From Deltaproteobacteria bacterium (GTDB lineage Bacteria; Desulfobacterota; Desulfobacteria; Desulfobacterales; UBA11574), in assembly GCA_019313505.1 (NCBI GenBank), contig JAFDBA010000083.1, forward strand, positions 1 through 13,771: a stretch of 13,771 bases of DNA. The letters run 5' to 3'. The translations under genes and the position numbers were made by a program. The notes beneath the pieces were generated by a model that searched no databases, had not been told where the DNA came from, and worked only from the letters and a program-made list of their open reading frames with translations. Positions 5,747 to 13,625 of this stretch are shown one piece after another (positions within the stretch are counted from its first letter, which is position 1; the number at the start of each line of letters is the position of its first letter).

Positions 5747-8602
5747 ATGAAAAGCAAACTTGCAATCGGTGCTGCGTTCCTGGCCATGATATTGGCCTGG
5801 TGGATAATCTCCATCTATCCTGACTGGCTTTGGTTTGGAAAGCTTAATTATGTGTCTGTCTTCTGGACCATTCTCTTGAGCAAGTTTCTACTCGGCCTTA
5901 CAATCTGGCTAATTTTGTTGATTATCACTTCTCTTAGCCTCTATTGGGCCAAACGCTCAAAGGCCGGATTTGAATCAAAACAAAGCCAAAATACTGGAAA
6001 TGATTATCTTTCTCAACTCGGCCTTTCAGGAAAATCTGTCGGTCTTTTTTTCATAGCTTTTGCACTGATTCTCAGTATCGGCATCGCCTTAAGGGGTTCT
6101 TCACAATGGGACCTGATCCTTCGGTATTTTCACCAACAACCTTTCGGCAGCAAAGACCCCATTTTCAACAAAGATATCGGCTTTTTTATCTTTTCTCTCC
6201 CCTTCTACATGTTTACTCAAAACGGCTTGATCGCCTTGTTCGTCTTCTCCGGCCTCTTAACCATCCTATGGCACCTAAAAAACGGCGCCATTAAAATAAC
6301 AAACATAAACGATTTTATCCAGGCCGAGAGAAAACAAATTGTTATACCCAAAATAACAATAGCTCCAGAGGCCACAAAACAGCTTGTCTTCTTTGGATGC
6401 ATTATCGTCTTACTCCTTGCCTGGGGTTACCGTCTGAAAATGTTCACCCTTCTTTATTCAACACAAGGGGCTACCTTTGGAGCCGGCTATACGGATATTC
6501 ATGTCAGACTTCTCGCCTTTTGGGCCCTGGTTTTTGTGTCACTCGGTTTCGCATTAGTATTGTTCTCAAACATCTTTCGGCCCAGGATTAAGCTGATTTG
6601 GATAAGTGGGGGAGTCTGGATAGGAGCTATTCTACTTTTTTCTACTATTATTCCTGTACTCGTGCAAAAAATTGTGGTCAAGCCCAATGAACTATCAAAG
6701 GAATCTCCTTACATTGCCCATAACATACATTACACCCGTGACGCATATAGTCTGAACAAAATAAAGGAGGTAAGCTTTCCCGTAATTGATAAGCTGACCG
6801 TTCAGGACATAACTTCTCATAATACGACGATTAAAAATATCAGGATCTGGGACAAACGCCCTTTACTGCGGACTTACAATCAGCTTCAATCGATACGGAT
6901 GTATTATGATTTTAACGATGTGGATGTGGACCGATATCACTTCAAAAATGCATATCAACAGGTGATGTTGTCTGCCCGGGAGCTTGCAGTAAACCAGCTT
7001 CCTCCCCAGGCAAACACATGGGTCAACAGACATCTGATATATACCCATGGTTATGGATTGGCATCGAGCCCGGTTAATGATGTTACCAGCGAAGGTCTAC
7101 CCAACCTAATAATTAAAGACCTGCCTCCCTCCATTGATGTTGACATAAAAATAGATCATCCGGAAATATATTACGGGGAGAAGACGGACGAGTACGTCTT
7201 TGTCAAGACTAAGACAAAGGAATTCGATTACCCCAAAGGTGACAAGAATGTCTACACCCACTATCAGGGAACGGGAGGGGTCTCAATTGGATCCTTTCTC
7301 AGAAAAGTCCTGTTTTCACTGTCATTTCTTGATTCCCAAATACTTTTTACCAGCTATATAGAATCCGGAAGCAGGATCATGTACAATCGCAATATTGATA
7401 GACGGGTCCGCATGATCGCCCCTTTTCTTGATTATGACGGCGATCCCTATCTGGTTGTCTCAGGTGGAAGAATATATTGGTTTCAAGACGCCTACACGAC
7501 CTCCAACACTTATCCCTATTCCAGCCGTTCATACGGTTATTTCGGCAAAGGGTTGAACTATATCCGCAATTCAGTCAAGATTGTCATCGATGCTTACAAT
7601 GGAAATGTGTCATTCTATATAATTGATGAAAAGGACCCGATTATCAAAACCTATTCACAAATATTCCCCGGGTTGTTCAAGCCTTTCAATGAAATGTCTT
7701 CTGACATGAAAAGGCACATCCGCTACCCTAAAGATCTTTTTAGAGTTCAGGCCGGCGTCTACAGGACTTATCACATGAAAGACGTCCAGGTCTTTTATAA
7801 CCAGGAGGATCTCTGGGAAATCCCGGATGAGATTTATGGAAACAACCGACAGGAAATGGAGTCTTATCACATTATCATTCGACTGCCTGAAGAGGAAAAA
7901 GAAGAGTATGTGCTGATGCTTCCTTTCGTCCCTTCCAAGAAGGATAATATGATTGCCTGGCTGGCAGCAAGGTGTGACCTCCCTAACTACGGCAATTTAA
8001 TAGTCTACAAACTGCCCAAAGATAAGCTGGTCTTCGGTCCCATGCAGATTGAAGCCAGGGTGGATCAACAAACTGAAATCTCCAAGGAGATGACATTGTG
8101 GGGTCAGAGAGGTTCCACGGTCATCAGGGGAAATCTTTTGGTCATCCCCATACGCAATACCTTTATTTATGTGGAACCTATTTACCTGGAAGCCAAGCAA
8201 TCGGAAGCGGAATTGCCCCCGGCCGCATCCCCCAACACAAAAGGCCTTAGGAAATCCAAATCAAAGGGTACCGAAGTTACTTATAAATCACTAAAATCCG
8301 GCAGTGCCTCCCTGCCGGAGCTGAAAAGGGTCATTGTTGCTTTCGGTAACAAGGTGGTAATGAAAAAAGACATAAAAAGCGCCCTGCTCGATTTGCTGGG
8401 AAAAGAAATACTAGCCAAAGAATTGGCTTCTCCGGCGATTGCCCAACATCCCGGTTCCACCGGCTCAGCAAACCTGGCTCTGGAACACTTTGACAAAGCA
8501 AAGGCCTACTTACACCGGGGGGATTGGGCGGGATACGGTAAAGAACTGGAAATCCTGGAAAAAATATTGAACGAACTGGCCGAAACCACAACCAAAAAGT
8601 GA
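5747..8602 (+). CDS. UPF0182 family (COG1615) integral membrane protein
   Basis: A 951-residue protein with an N-terminal membrane domain and a large C-terminal domain, close to the usual UPF0182 length of 900-1000. Seven hydrophobic segments are visible (~5-23, 37-66, 97-116, 143-175, 211-227, 253-275, 283-306). Family-typical segments include DPIFNKDIGFFIFSLPFY (137-154), VKPNELSKESPYIAHNIHYT (311-330), WVNRHLIYTHGYG, and DYDGDPYLVV followed by RIYWFQDAYTTS. The C-terminal ~55 residues (ALEHFDKAKAYLHRGDWAGY onward) form the amphipathic helical pair usual at the end of this family. A Ser/Lys/Thr-rich linker precedes it. GGAGG at 5733-5737 lies nine bases from the ATG. The function of UPF0182 is not established. 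It stands alone, after a gap with no clear promoter and before a strong terminator, so it could be the last gene of the upstream transcript. Confidence 0.93.
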   Translation: MKSKLAIGAAFLAMILAWWIISIYPDWLWFGKLNYVSVFWTILLSKFLLGLTIWLILLIITSLSLYWAKRSKAGFESKQSQNTGNDYLSQLGLSGKSVGLFFIAFALILSIGIALRGSSQWDLILRYFHQQPFGSKDPIFNKDIGFFIFSLPFYMFTQNGLIALFVFSGLLTILWHLKNGAIKITNINDFIQAERKQIVIPKITIAPEATKQLVFFGCIIVLLLAWGYRLKMFTLLYSTQGATFGAGYTDIHVRLLAFWALVFVSLGFALVLFSNIFRPRIKLIWISGGVWIGAILLFSTIIPVLVQKIVVKPNELSKESPYIAHNIHYTRDAYSLNKIKEVSFPVIDKLTVQDITSHNTTIKNIRIWDKRPLLRTYNQLQSIRMYYDFNDVDVDRYHFKNAYQQVMLSARELAVNQLPPQANTWVNRHLIYTHGYGLASSPVNDVTSEGLPNLIIKDLPPSIDVDIKIDHPEIYYGEKTDEYVFVKTKTKEFDYPKGDKNVYTHYQGTGGVSIGSFLRKVLFSLSFLDSQILFTSYIESGSRIMYNRNIDRRVRMIAPFLDYDGDPYLVVSGGRIYWFQDAYTTSNTYPYSSRSYGYFGKGLNYIRNSVKIVIDAYNGNVSFYIIDEKDPIIKTYSQIFPGLFKPFNEMSSDMKRHIRYPKDLFRVQAGVYRTYHMKDVQVFYNQEDLWEIPDEIYGNNRQEMESYHIIIRLPEEEKEEYVLMLPFVPSKKDNMIAWLAARCDLPNYGNLIVYKLPKDKLVFGPMQIEARVDQQTEISKEMTLWGQRGSTVIRGNLLVIPIRNTFIYVEPIYLEAKQSEAELPPAASPNTKGLRKSKSKGTEVTYKSLKSGSASLPELKRVIVAFGNKVVMKKDIKSALLDLLGKEILAKELASPAIAQHPGSTGSANLALEHFDKAKAYLHRGDWAGYGKELEILEKILNELAETTTKK

Positions 8603-8643
8603 CAAAAAAAGTTACTTCACCAAAGGCCGTCAAGCATTGGTTT

Positions 8644-8664
8644 GCCCCTGAAAGGGGCTGTTTT
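8644..8664 (+). terminator. Intrinsic terminator after the UPF0182 gene
   Basis: A perfect six-pair GC-rich stem, GCCCCT (8644-8649) with AGGGGC (8653-8658) around loop GAA, is followed by TGTTTTA. It lies 41 bases after the UPF0182 stop and probably ends the upstream plus-strand transcript. Confidence 0.75.
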
Positions 8665-8679
8665 ACTTAAAGCCGTACA

Positions 8680-8804
8680 AGTTAAAGTGCCTATATCTGG
8701 TTAGCCGGTTAACCGGTTAGCCCGTTGTCCGGTATTAAATTACGGGCTAACGGGCATAACGGGCCAACGGGCACAACCTTTTTTAACCTTAGTTCACTTC
8801 AAAC
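8680..8804. repeat. Hybrid palindromic repeat, copy C, with a different core
   Basis: Short remnants of the A/B arms frame this element: AGTTAAAGTGCCTA at 8680-8693 and TAACCTTAGTTCACTTCAAA at 8784-8803. Between them lies another palindrome. Its left side is a run of 8-base units, GGTTAGCC (8699), GGTTAACC (8707), GGTTAGCC (8715), CGTTGTCC (8723). Its right side is ACGGGC units spaced 8-9 bases apart (8742-8776). TTAGCCCGT (8717-8725) pairs perfectly with ACGGGCTAA (8742-8750) across an AT-rich 16-base loop, and CCGGTTAACCGG (8705-8716) is a perfect palindrome. No coding potential is seen. Confidence 0.75.
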
Positions 8805-8808
8805 TCTT

Positions 8809-8880
8809 GCAGCGATTCTCCAGACAGAGCCGGAGAACTCTGACCTGGCCCAAAGGACCAGGTTTTTCAGGGCAAAATAA
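8809..8880 (+). repeat. Structured leader-like tail, copy 2, upstream of the rhodanese gene
   Basis: The counterpart of 4525-4600. The hairpins are TTCTCC (8816-8821) with GGAGAA (8832-8837), 10-base loop, and ACCTGG (8843-8848) with CCAGGT (8858-8863), 9-base loop, then five T. Loop sizes and spacing are identical to copy 1, and the first helix carries one covarying pair (T-A there, C-G here). It ends five bases before the TTG start chosen for the rhodanese gene. Confidence 0.6.
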
Positions 8881-8884
8881 AAGA

Positions 8885-9400
8885 TTGAGCATCAACAAAC
8901 AAAAATACTTACAGGCAATCTGGCAGTGCGGCGCTATTTTTGCCATGGCTATTTTTCTTGGGTTTTCGATCAATCAGTTCGGAAACAACCGGTTGCCGCT
9001 GTTTGGCAACTGGGCTACAGAAAGCCGGTTGGTTGCACCCCCTGACACACAATTTGGGATATCTCTGGCTGAAGCGAAAAAACTTTTTTTGAAACAGGCT
9101 GCCGTTTTTATTGATGCCCGCCCGGATAACGATTATGAAAAAGGACATATCAAAGGCGCACGTAGCCTTCCCTGGCACGATGTTGACCAAAAGTTTACTG
9201 AAGTTACAAAAGATCTGTCTCCGAACATACCGATCATCACATATTGTGACGGAGAAACCTGTTGCCTTAGCCATGATCTGACAATGTTTCTTCTGGATAT
9301 GGGTTTTATTAACGTCCGGGTGCTTATTAACGGCTGGACCTTATGGCAAAAAGCCGGTCTTCCGGTAGAACTAGGTAATTCGACCGCGTCACAAGGTTGA
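8885..9400 (+). CDS. Membrane-anchored rhodanese-like sulfurtransferase
   Basis: A 171-residue single-domain rhodanese with an N-terminal membrane helix (~10-29, CGAIFAMAIFLGF), so the catalytic domain is probably periplasmic. The rhodanese fold shows as VFIDARPDNDYEKGHIKGA (74-92), with the usual D-x-R and GHI-x-GA motifs, then the active-site strand and loop ITYCDGETCC (118-127) with Cys121 as the persulfide-carrying residue, and the closing segment GFINVRVLINGWTLWQKAGL. Rhodaneses move sulfane sulfur between thiols. The frame is open further, to a TTG at 8807, but that extension falls in a repeat that is non-coding at 4500-4600, so the TTG at 8885 is preferred; its ribosome site (AGGG, 8869-8872) is weak. 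The MauE/DoxX gene begins 13 bases after the stop, so the pair is likely co-transcribed. Confidence 0.85.
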   Translation: MSINKQKYLQAIWQCGAIFAMAIFLGFSINQFGNNRLPLFGNWATESRLVAPPDTQFGISLAEAKKLFLKQAAVFIDARPDNDYEKGHIKGARSLPWHDVDQKFTEVTKDLSPNIPIITYCDGETCCLSHDLTMFLLDMGFINVRVLINGWTLWQKAGLPVELGNSTASQG

Positions 9401-9413
9401 CGGTTTTGTAAAA

Positions 9414-9857
9414 ATGGGTAAAAACCTTTCTCAGATTATATATTATGGTCCACGATTAATACTGGGGGTGGTATTTATCTATGCCAGCTTTGACAAAATC
9501 CTGCATCCGGCGTTATTCGCAAAAATTGTCTACAACTATCAGATACTGCCTGATGGGCTCATTAACTCAACAGCCGTTGTCCTTCCCTGGCTCGAGTTTA
9601 TCATGGGAATCTTTTTGATTATCGGTTTCTGGATGCCCGGAACAGTTGTATTAAGCAATATACTGCTTGTATCTTACTTAGGTGCTTTGCTGCTCAACCT
9701 TGCACGGGGGCTTGATATAAGCTGTGGTTGTTTTTCAACCTCCACGGAAAGTTCTATTAATATGTGGTATGTGTTACGGGATGCATCTTTTCTATTACTT
9801 TCAGTCTGTCTGTTCTTTGTTGTTTTTGGGCCAAGAAGTACCAGTGTATCAAAGTAA
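9414..9857 (+). CDS. MauE/DoxX-family membrane protein
   Basis: A 147-residue four-helix membrane protein (helices ~10-27, 48-72, 76-97, 119-139). The segments GPRLILGVVFIYASFDKILH (12-31), PWLE (58-61) and GLDISCGCFS (99-108) fit the MauE/DoxX superfamily; the paired cysteines C104 and C106 are typical of MauE-like members, which are linked to disulfide formation or maturation of periplasmic proteins. Placement 13 bases after a membrane rhodanese suggests a joint role in sulfur or thiol redox work at the membrane; that is inference. The start ATG overlaps the end of a short repeated motif (9398-9414), and no strong ribosome site is seen, so translational coupling to the rhodanese stop is likely. 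The partner substrate cannot be told from this window. Confidence 0.82.
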   Translation: MGKNLSQIIYYGPRLILGVVFIYASFDKILHPALFAKIVYNYQILPDGLINSTAVVLPWLEFIMGIFLIIGFWMPGTVVLSNILLVSYLGALLLNLARGLDISCGCFSTSTESSINMWYVLRDASFLLLSVCLFFVVFGPRSTSVSK

Positions 9858-9866
9858 ATCAAAGGT

Positions 9867-9892
9867 GTCGGTTTTGTGAAAAGAGTACCGAC
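9867..9892. terminator. Possible hairpin between convergent genes
   Basis: GTCGGT (9867-9872) and ACCGAC (9887-9892) form a perfect six-pair stem around a 14-base loop in the 34-base gap between the convergent MauE/DoxX gene and aroC; the stem reaches the last base of the aroC stop codon. No T-run follows on either strand, so a bidirectional terminator role is only possible. The left part also matches the motif at 9398-9414. Confidence 0.35.
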
Positions 9893-10944
9893 TATTGAAT
9901 CGCCCGCTGTCTTAATAGATGATCAGCAAGAACTACACCGACCATGGCCTCACACACAACATTGATTCGTGGTATGGCCGAAATATCATGACGTCCTCTG
10001 GTTGAAATTGTGGCCGGTTTCCTTGACCGGTCGATTGTTTTTTGCTCGATCAAAATTGAAGGAATCGGTTTAACCGCCACCCGGATCACGATATCGTCTC
10101 CGTTAGATATTCCGGCTAAAATTCCGCCGGCATTATTGCTGGAATAACCCTTAGAAGTTATCGGATCATTGTTTTCAGAACCAAGCTTGGCCGCCGCTTT
10201 GAATCCAGAGCCAATTTCAACCCCCTTGACGGCACCGATGCTCATAAGCGCTTTTGCCAGGTCTGCATCGATTTTATCAAATACCGGATCTCCCAATCCG
10301 TGTGGAACTCCTTTTGCCAGAATCTCCACTATACCACCGATTGAATCTCCCATTTTTTTTACCTGTAAAACACGTTCTTCCATCTTTTCAGCGGCTTTAA
10401 TATCCGGACAATAGAACATGTTAGTATCAATCACATTAAGATCACACTTTTTTGCCCCTATACCACCGAGTTCCATTGTGTATGCAACAATCTCTATGCT
10501 TTCTCTATCAAGAATTGCTTTTGCCACAGCACCTGCAGCCACCCGCGCCACGGTTTCCCGCGCAGATGCCCGGCCTCCTCCGCGCCAGTCTCGTATGCCG
10601 TACTTTGCCATGTAAGTTATATCACCATGCCCCGGTCGAAAAAGATCTGCATAGGGCTCATACGCCTTGGAATCTGCGTCTTTGTTGTACACCATAATCA
10701 TAATAGGAGTACCGGTTGTTTTATTTTCAAAAACACCGGACATGATAACAGCCTGATCAGGTTCCCTTCTGGTGGTGCTTGCCGTTGATTTTCCAGGCCG
10801 CCTGCGGTTCAGCATGGATTGAATCATGCTCTCATCAAGTGGTATCCTTGGCGGACAACCGTCAATGACAACACCGACCCCTTTTCCATGAGACTCGCCC
10901 CACGTGGTTATTTTAAACAATGTTCCGAATGTGTTCCCAGGCAT
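9892..10944 (-). CDS. aroC: Chorismate synthase
   Basis: Converts 5-enolpyruvylshikimate-3-phosphate to chorismate with reduced FMN, the last shikimate-pathway step, in the cytoplasm. At 350 residues it has the normal length. All three family signatures are present: GESHGKGVG with His19 (16-24), RPGHGDITYMAKYGIRDWRG (103-122) leading into GGRASARET, and near the C-terminus GRHDISAIPR. The RRRPGKS motif is at 47-53. The frame stays open for 29 more residues upstream, but these are unlike the family and overlap the end of aroK. The Met preceding PGNTFGTLF is the right start, with a GGGGG ribosome site (10951-10955) six bases before it. It is the last gene of the aroE-aroA-aroK-aroC operon, 50 bases after the aroK stop, and converges on the MauE/DoxX gene. 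Confidence 0.96.
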   Translation of the reverse strand: MPGNTFGTLFKITTWGESHGKGVGVVIDGCPPRIPLDESMIQSMLNRRRPGKSTASTTRREPDQAVIMSGVFENKTTGTPIMIMVYNKDADSKAYEPYADLFRPGHGDITYMAKYGIRDWRGGGRASARETVARVAAGAVAKAILDRESIEIVAYTMELGGIGAKKCDLNVIDTNMFYCPDIKAAEKMEERVLQVKKMGDSIGGIVEILAKGVPHGLGDPVFDKIDADLAKALMSIGAVKGVEIGSGFKAAAKLGSENNDPITSKGYSSNNAGGILAGISNGDDIVIRVAVKPIPSILIEQKTIDRSRKPATISTRGRHDISAIPRINVVCEAMVGVVLADHLLRQRAIQ

Positions 10945-10994
10945 GTTTTTCCCCCAGCTAAGCTTGGATTTGACATGAATGTTAAGATCTTGTT

Positions 10995-11513
10995 TTATGA
11001 GTCTGCTAGTTTTTTTACGATCGCATTGCAAACTTCATCAATGCCGATGCTATTAGCGTCAATGTAAAAATCCATTGCGTTCTCATAATACTGATTCCGG
11101 CTTAAAAGCGTTTCTTCAATCTCTTTAACAAAACCTTTTGATGTCAAGGCGGGGCGGAAATCTTTTGTGTTTTTGTCTTGCAAAATCCTTTTTTTAATAG
11201 TTTCCGGAGTCGCCTTTAACCATATGAGTACTCCGCTTTCTTTCATATGTCTGACGTTTTCAATATCCAGAACAGCACCGCCACCAGTGGCAACCACGTG
11301 ATCATCAAAAACACATGACCGTTTTATGACAGCTTTTTCCATTTCACGAAAAATGCTCCAACCCTGTCTTCTTACAATTTTGGATATGTTCATGCCATGT
11401 TTTCTCACCAGTTCCGAATCAGTATCAAAAAAAGAAATTCCGAGTTTTTTTGCAAGAGATTTGCCCACGGAAGTTTTGCCCGAACAGCGGTATCCGATTA
11501 AAAATATATTCAT
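10995..11513 (-). CDS. aroK: Shikimate kinase
   Basis: Phosphorylates shikimate at the 3-hydroxyl with ATP in the cytoplasm. The 172-residue length fits the family. Visible motifs are the P-loop GYRCSGKT (7-14), the shikimate-binding FFDTD (28-32) and FREME (55-59, Arg56), the GGG Walker-B-like turn (77-79), the lid segment RPAL (120-123, with the conserved Arg) and the adenine-side RNQYY (139-143). The start codon overlaps the aroA stop as ATGA (11510-11513), which implies translational coupling. A ribosome-site candidate AAGGG lies nine bases upstream within aroA. Every key residue looks intact. The symbol aroL would describe the same activity; aroK is used by convention for a single copy in an operon. 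Confidence 0.95.
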   Translation of the reverse strand: MNIFLIGYRCSGKTSVGKSLAKKLGISFFDTDSELVRKHGMNISKIVRRQGWSIFREMEKAVIKRSCVFDDHVVATGGGAVLDIENVRHMKESGVLIWLKATPETIKKRILQDKNTKDFRPALTSKGFVKEIEETLLSRNQYYENAMDFYIDANSIGIDEVCNAIVKKLADS

Positions 11514-12769
11514 TGATACAGCCCTTGAAACACATTCCAGAAATCCGGAAACGACTTTTCAACACACTTTTCATCTCTGATAATAATCCCTGGAACTTTT
11601 AACCCGACAAGGGCAAAACTCATGGCCATACGGTGATCCCCGTATGTATCAATCTCAGAGCGGCGTGGAGTGCCACCCTTGATCATCATGCCGTTATGGC
11701 TGCAGCTTGCTTGGATTCCTATTTTGGAAAGCTCTTGAACCACAGAACCTAGGCGATCACTCTCCTTTGCTTTGAGGTGCGCCACATTTTTAATCACAGT
11801 GGTTCCTTTGGCAAATGACGCAACCACAGCCAGGGTGGGAACCATGTCCGGCATATCGGCCATATCAACCGTTATAGCAGAAAGTGGTCCGCCGGAGACT
11901 GAAATGCCGTCCTTTTCATATAGGATTTTGCATCCCATGTTCCCAAGGAGTTCCGTAAAACGCACATCACCCTGACGAGATTTTTTTGTGGTTCCCTTGA
12001 CCTTAATCTTTATACCGGATATTGCGGCAGCTGCCCAGAAATATCCTGCCTGGGAGCAGTCGGGCTCCACTATATACAACCCGGCCCTGTAGGTCTGCCC
12101 CCCAGGAACCCTGAATCGGTCGTAACCGTCACGATCGACCTCAACCCCAAGTTCTTTCATGACATCCACAGTCATATCCACATAGGGCTTTGATACAGGC
12201 CCCTGGGTGACATTTATTTCAATTCCTTTTTTTGTGCAAGGCGCAATGAGAAGCAGTGCAGATAGAAACTGACTGCTGACGCCACACTTCAGATCAACGC
12301 TGCCCCCCGTAACTTTACCTCCGATTAATTCAACCGGTGGACATCCGTTATTTTTTGTCGAGCGTGCCTTCACTCCTATTTGAATGAGACCATCCAGCAG
12401 ATCCTGGATCGGCCGCTCTCCCATACGCTTTGTTCCTGTAAGCATATAGCCCCCTTGTCCCAAAGACGCTACAGCCGTTAAAAGGCGCATTGAAGTCCCG
12501 GAATTTCCGAGATAAATCGGATTAACACAAGGCTTAAAGGATCCTTTTGCGCCGTGCACCACAAATCTGTCATCCTTTATATCAATGTTTATACCCATCT
12601 GCTTTAAAGAGCCCAGGGTAAGGAGTGTGTCTTCGCTTTTGAGCCCATTATATATGTTGCAAATACCGTCAGACAGAGCTGAGGCAATTAGAATCCTGTG
12701 TGTGTAGCTCTTTGAACCCGGAACGGCAACCTCACAATTATTTATTTTCTGTGGCTTTATCTCTATCAT
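11510..12769 (-). CDS. aroA: 3-phosphoshikimate 1-carboxyvinyltransferase (EPSP synthase)
   Basis: Transfers enolpyruvate from PEP to shikimate-3-phosphate, giving EPSP; cytoplasmic. The 419 residues match the usual 420-440. Catalytic and binding motifs are complete: PGSKSYTHR (17-25), LGNSGTSMRLL (87-97), RMGERP (115-120), SSQFLSALL (165-173), PD at 307-308 (the catalytic Asp), KESDR (335-339), YGDHRMAM (376-383) and KSFPDFW (405-411). The PEP-site loop differs from the E. coli class I form, with Ser90, Ser93 and Leu96 where E. coli has Ala, Ala and Pro. The ribosome site AGAGG overlaps the aroE stop codon; the start follows that stop by seven bases. The stop overlaps the aroK start. Identification is certain at family level; inhibitor behaviour is not predictable from one loop. 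Confidence 0.97.
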   Translation of the reverse strand: MIEIKPQKINNCEVAVPGSKSYTHRILIASALSDGICNIYNGLKSEDTLLTLGSLKQMGINIDIKDDRFVVHGAKGSFKPCVNPIYLGNSGTSMRLLTAVASLGQGGYMLTGTKRMGERPIQDLLDGLIQIGVKARSTKNNGCPPVELIGGKVTGGSVDLKCGVSSQFLSALLLIAPCTKKGIEINVTQGPVSKPYVDMTVDVMKELGVEVDRDGYDRFRVPGGQTYRAGLYIVEPDCSQAGYFWAAAAISGIKIKVKGTTKKSRQGDVRFTELLGNMGCKILYEKDGISVSGGPLSAITVDMADMPDMVPTLAVVASFAKGTTVIKNVAHLKAKESDRLGSVVQELSKIGIQASCSHNGMMIKGGTPRRSEIDTYGDHRMAMSFALVGLKVPGIIIRDEKCVEKSFPDFWNVFQGLYQ

Positions 12770-12776
12770 TTAGCCT

Positions 12777-13616
12777 CTATCCGTTATTATTAATTCCTTC
12801 ATCGCCCTTCCCAAGGGCCTTCAGCACCGCCTTTTTCATGACCTCAACGGGTGCTCTCTTACCGGTCCACAATTCAAACTGAAAAGCCCCCTGATATACG
12901 AACATTGAAACGCCATCGACAGTCCGGCATCCAATATTTTCCGCCTCTCTTAAAAGCCGCGTTTTTAACGGATTGTAAACAACATCCATGACAACCATGG
13001 TTTTGTCCAGGTCTTCTCTTTGAACCGGCATCATATTGGTATCAGGTATCATACCAACAGGCGTTGTGTTGATCAATATTTGGCATCCGGTATTTTTAAG
13101 GTTTGAAATAGGATGAAATTCTGCTCCCAGATGTCTTGCCAATCTCTCGCCTTTTGCCCCAGTGCGGTTTAAAATCGTTACCATGCCGCCTTGGGACATT
13201 ATTCCAAATCCAATTGCACGTGCAGCTCCTCCGGCACCGATGATAACTACATTCTTATCTTTTATGGTTGTCTTTTCTAAAATGGCCTTTATGGCTCCAA
13301 GACAGTCTGAATTATAACCGGTTAAAATACCATGCCGATTAATGACCGTATTCACAGCCCCAATCTTTCCTGCAGTATCATCAAGTTCATCCAGGAACTC
13401 TATTACAGAAACCTTGTGAGGAATAGTGATGCTGGCGCCCCTGATACCGAGGGCTTTTATACCTGATACAGCCCCACCGATATCTTTCACTTTGAAAGCA
13501 TGATATACTCCGTTATAGCCCACCTCGGACAAGGCTGTATTGTGCATCACAGGACTCAAGCTGTGTGATACCGGATCTCCTAATACTGCGAAAATGACTG
13601 TGTCGGAATTTAACAT
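12777..13616 (-). CDS. aroE: Shikimate dehydrogenase (NADP+)
   Basis: Reduces 3-dehydroshikimate to shikimate with NADPH in the cytoplasm. The 279 residues match the family. Substrate-site motifs are SHSLSPVMHN (17-26), ITIPHK with catalytic Lys68 (63-68), GAVNTV (86-91) and YNSD with catalytic Asp104 (101-104; Ser replaces the more usual Thr). The nucleotide-binding domain has GAGGAARA (127-134) and NRT (150-152), the latter favouring NADP. NTTPVGM (183-189) and VYQGAFQFELW (240-250) complete the family pattern. It is the first gene of the aroE-aroA-aroK-aroC operon. A modest ribosome site, AAGG, lies about six bases before the ATG. The only upstream promoter space is the ~50 bases to the end of the next minus-strand gene, so it may be co-transcribed with that gene. 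Confidence 0.96.
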   Translation of the reverse strand: MLNSDTVIFAVLGDPVSHSLSPVMHNTALSEVGYNGVYHAFKVKDIGGAVSGIKALGIRGASITIPHKVSVIEFLDELDDTAGKIGAVNTVINRHGILTGYNSDCLGAIKAILEKTTIKDKNVVIIGAGGAARAIGFGIMSQGGMVTILNRTGAKGERLARHLGAEFHPISNLKNTGCQILINTTPVGMIPDTNMMPVQREDLDKTMVVMDVVYNPLKTRLLREAENIGCRTVDGVSMFVYQGAFQFELWTGKRAPVEVMKKAVLKALGKGDEGINNNG

Positions 13617-13625
13617 CGCAACCTT

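Noticed and set aside
8807..8884. 26-residue N-terminal extension of the rhodanese from a TTG at 8807
   Set aside because: This stretch is a copy of the repeat that is non-coding before the DUF4340 gene, the encoded residues are Arg/Ser/Pro-rich and unlike the family, and the TTG at 8885 gives a normal anchor-first protein.
8909..9274. 121-residue minus-strand open frame opposite the rhodanese gene
   Set aside because: Antisense to a gene with clear catalytic motifs; composition is not protein-like and no family is recognisable.
10945..11031. 29-residue N-terminal extension of chorismate synthase
   Set aside because: It overlaps the aroK end, lacks family similarity, and the internal ATG at 10944 has a strong ribosome site and the standard N-terminus.
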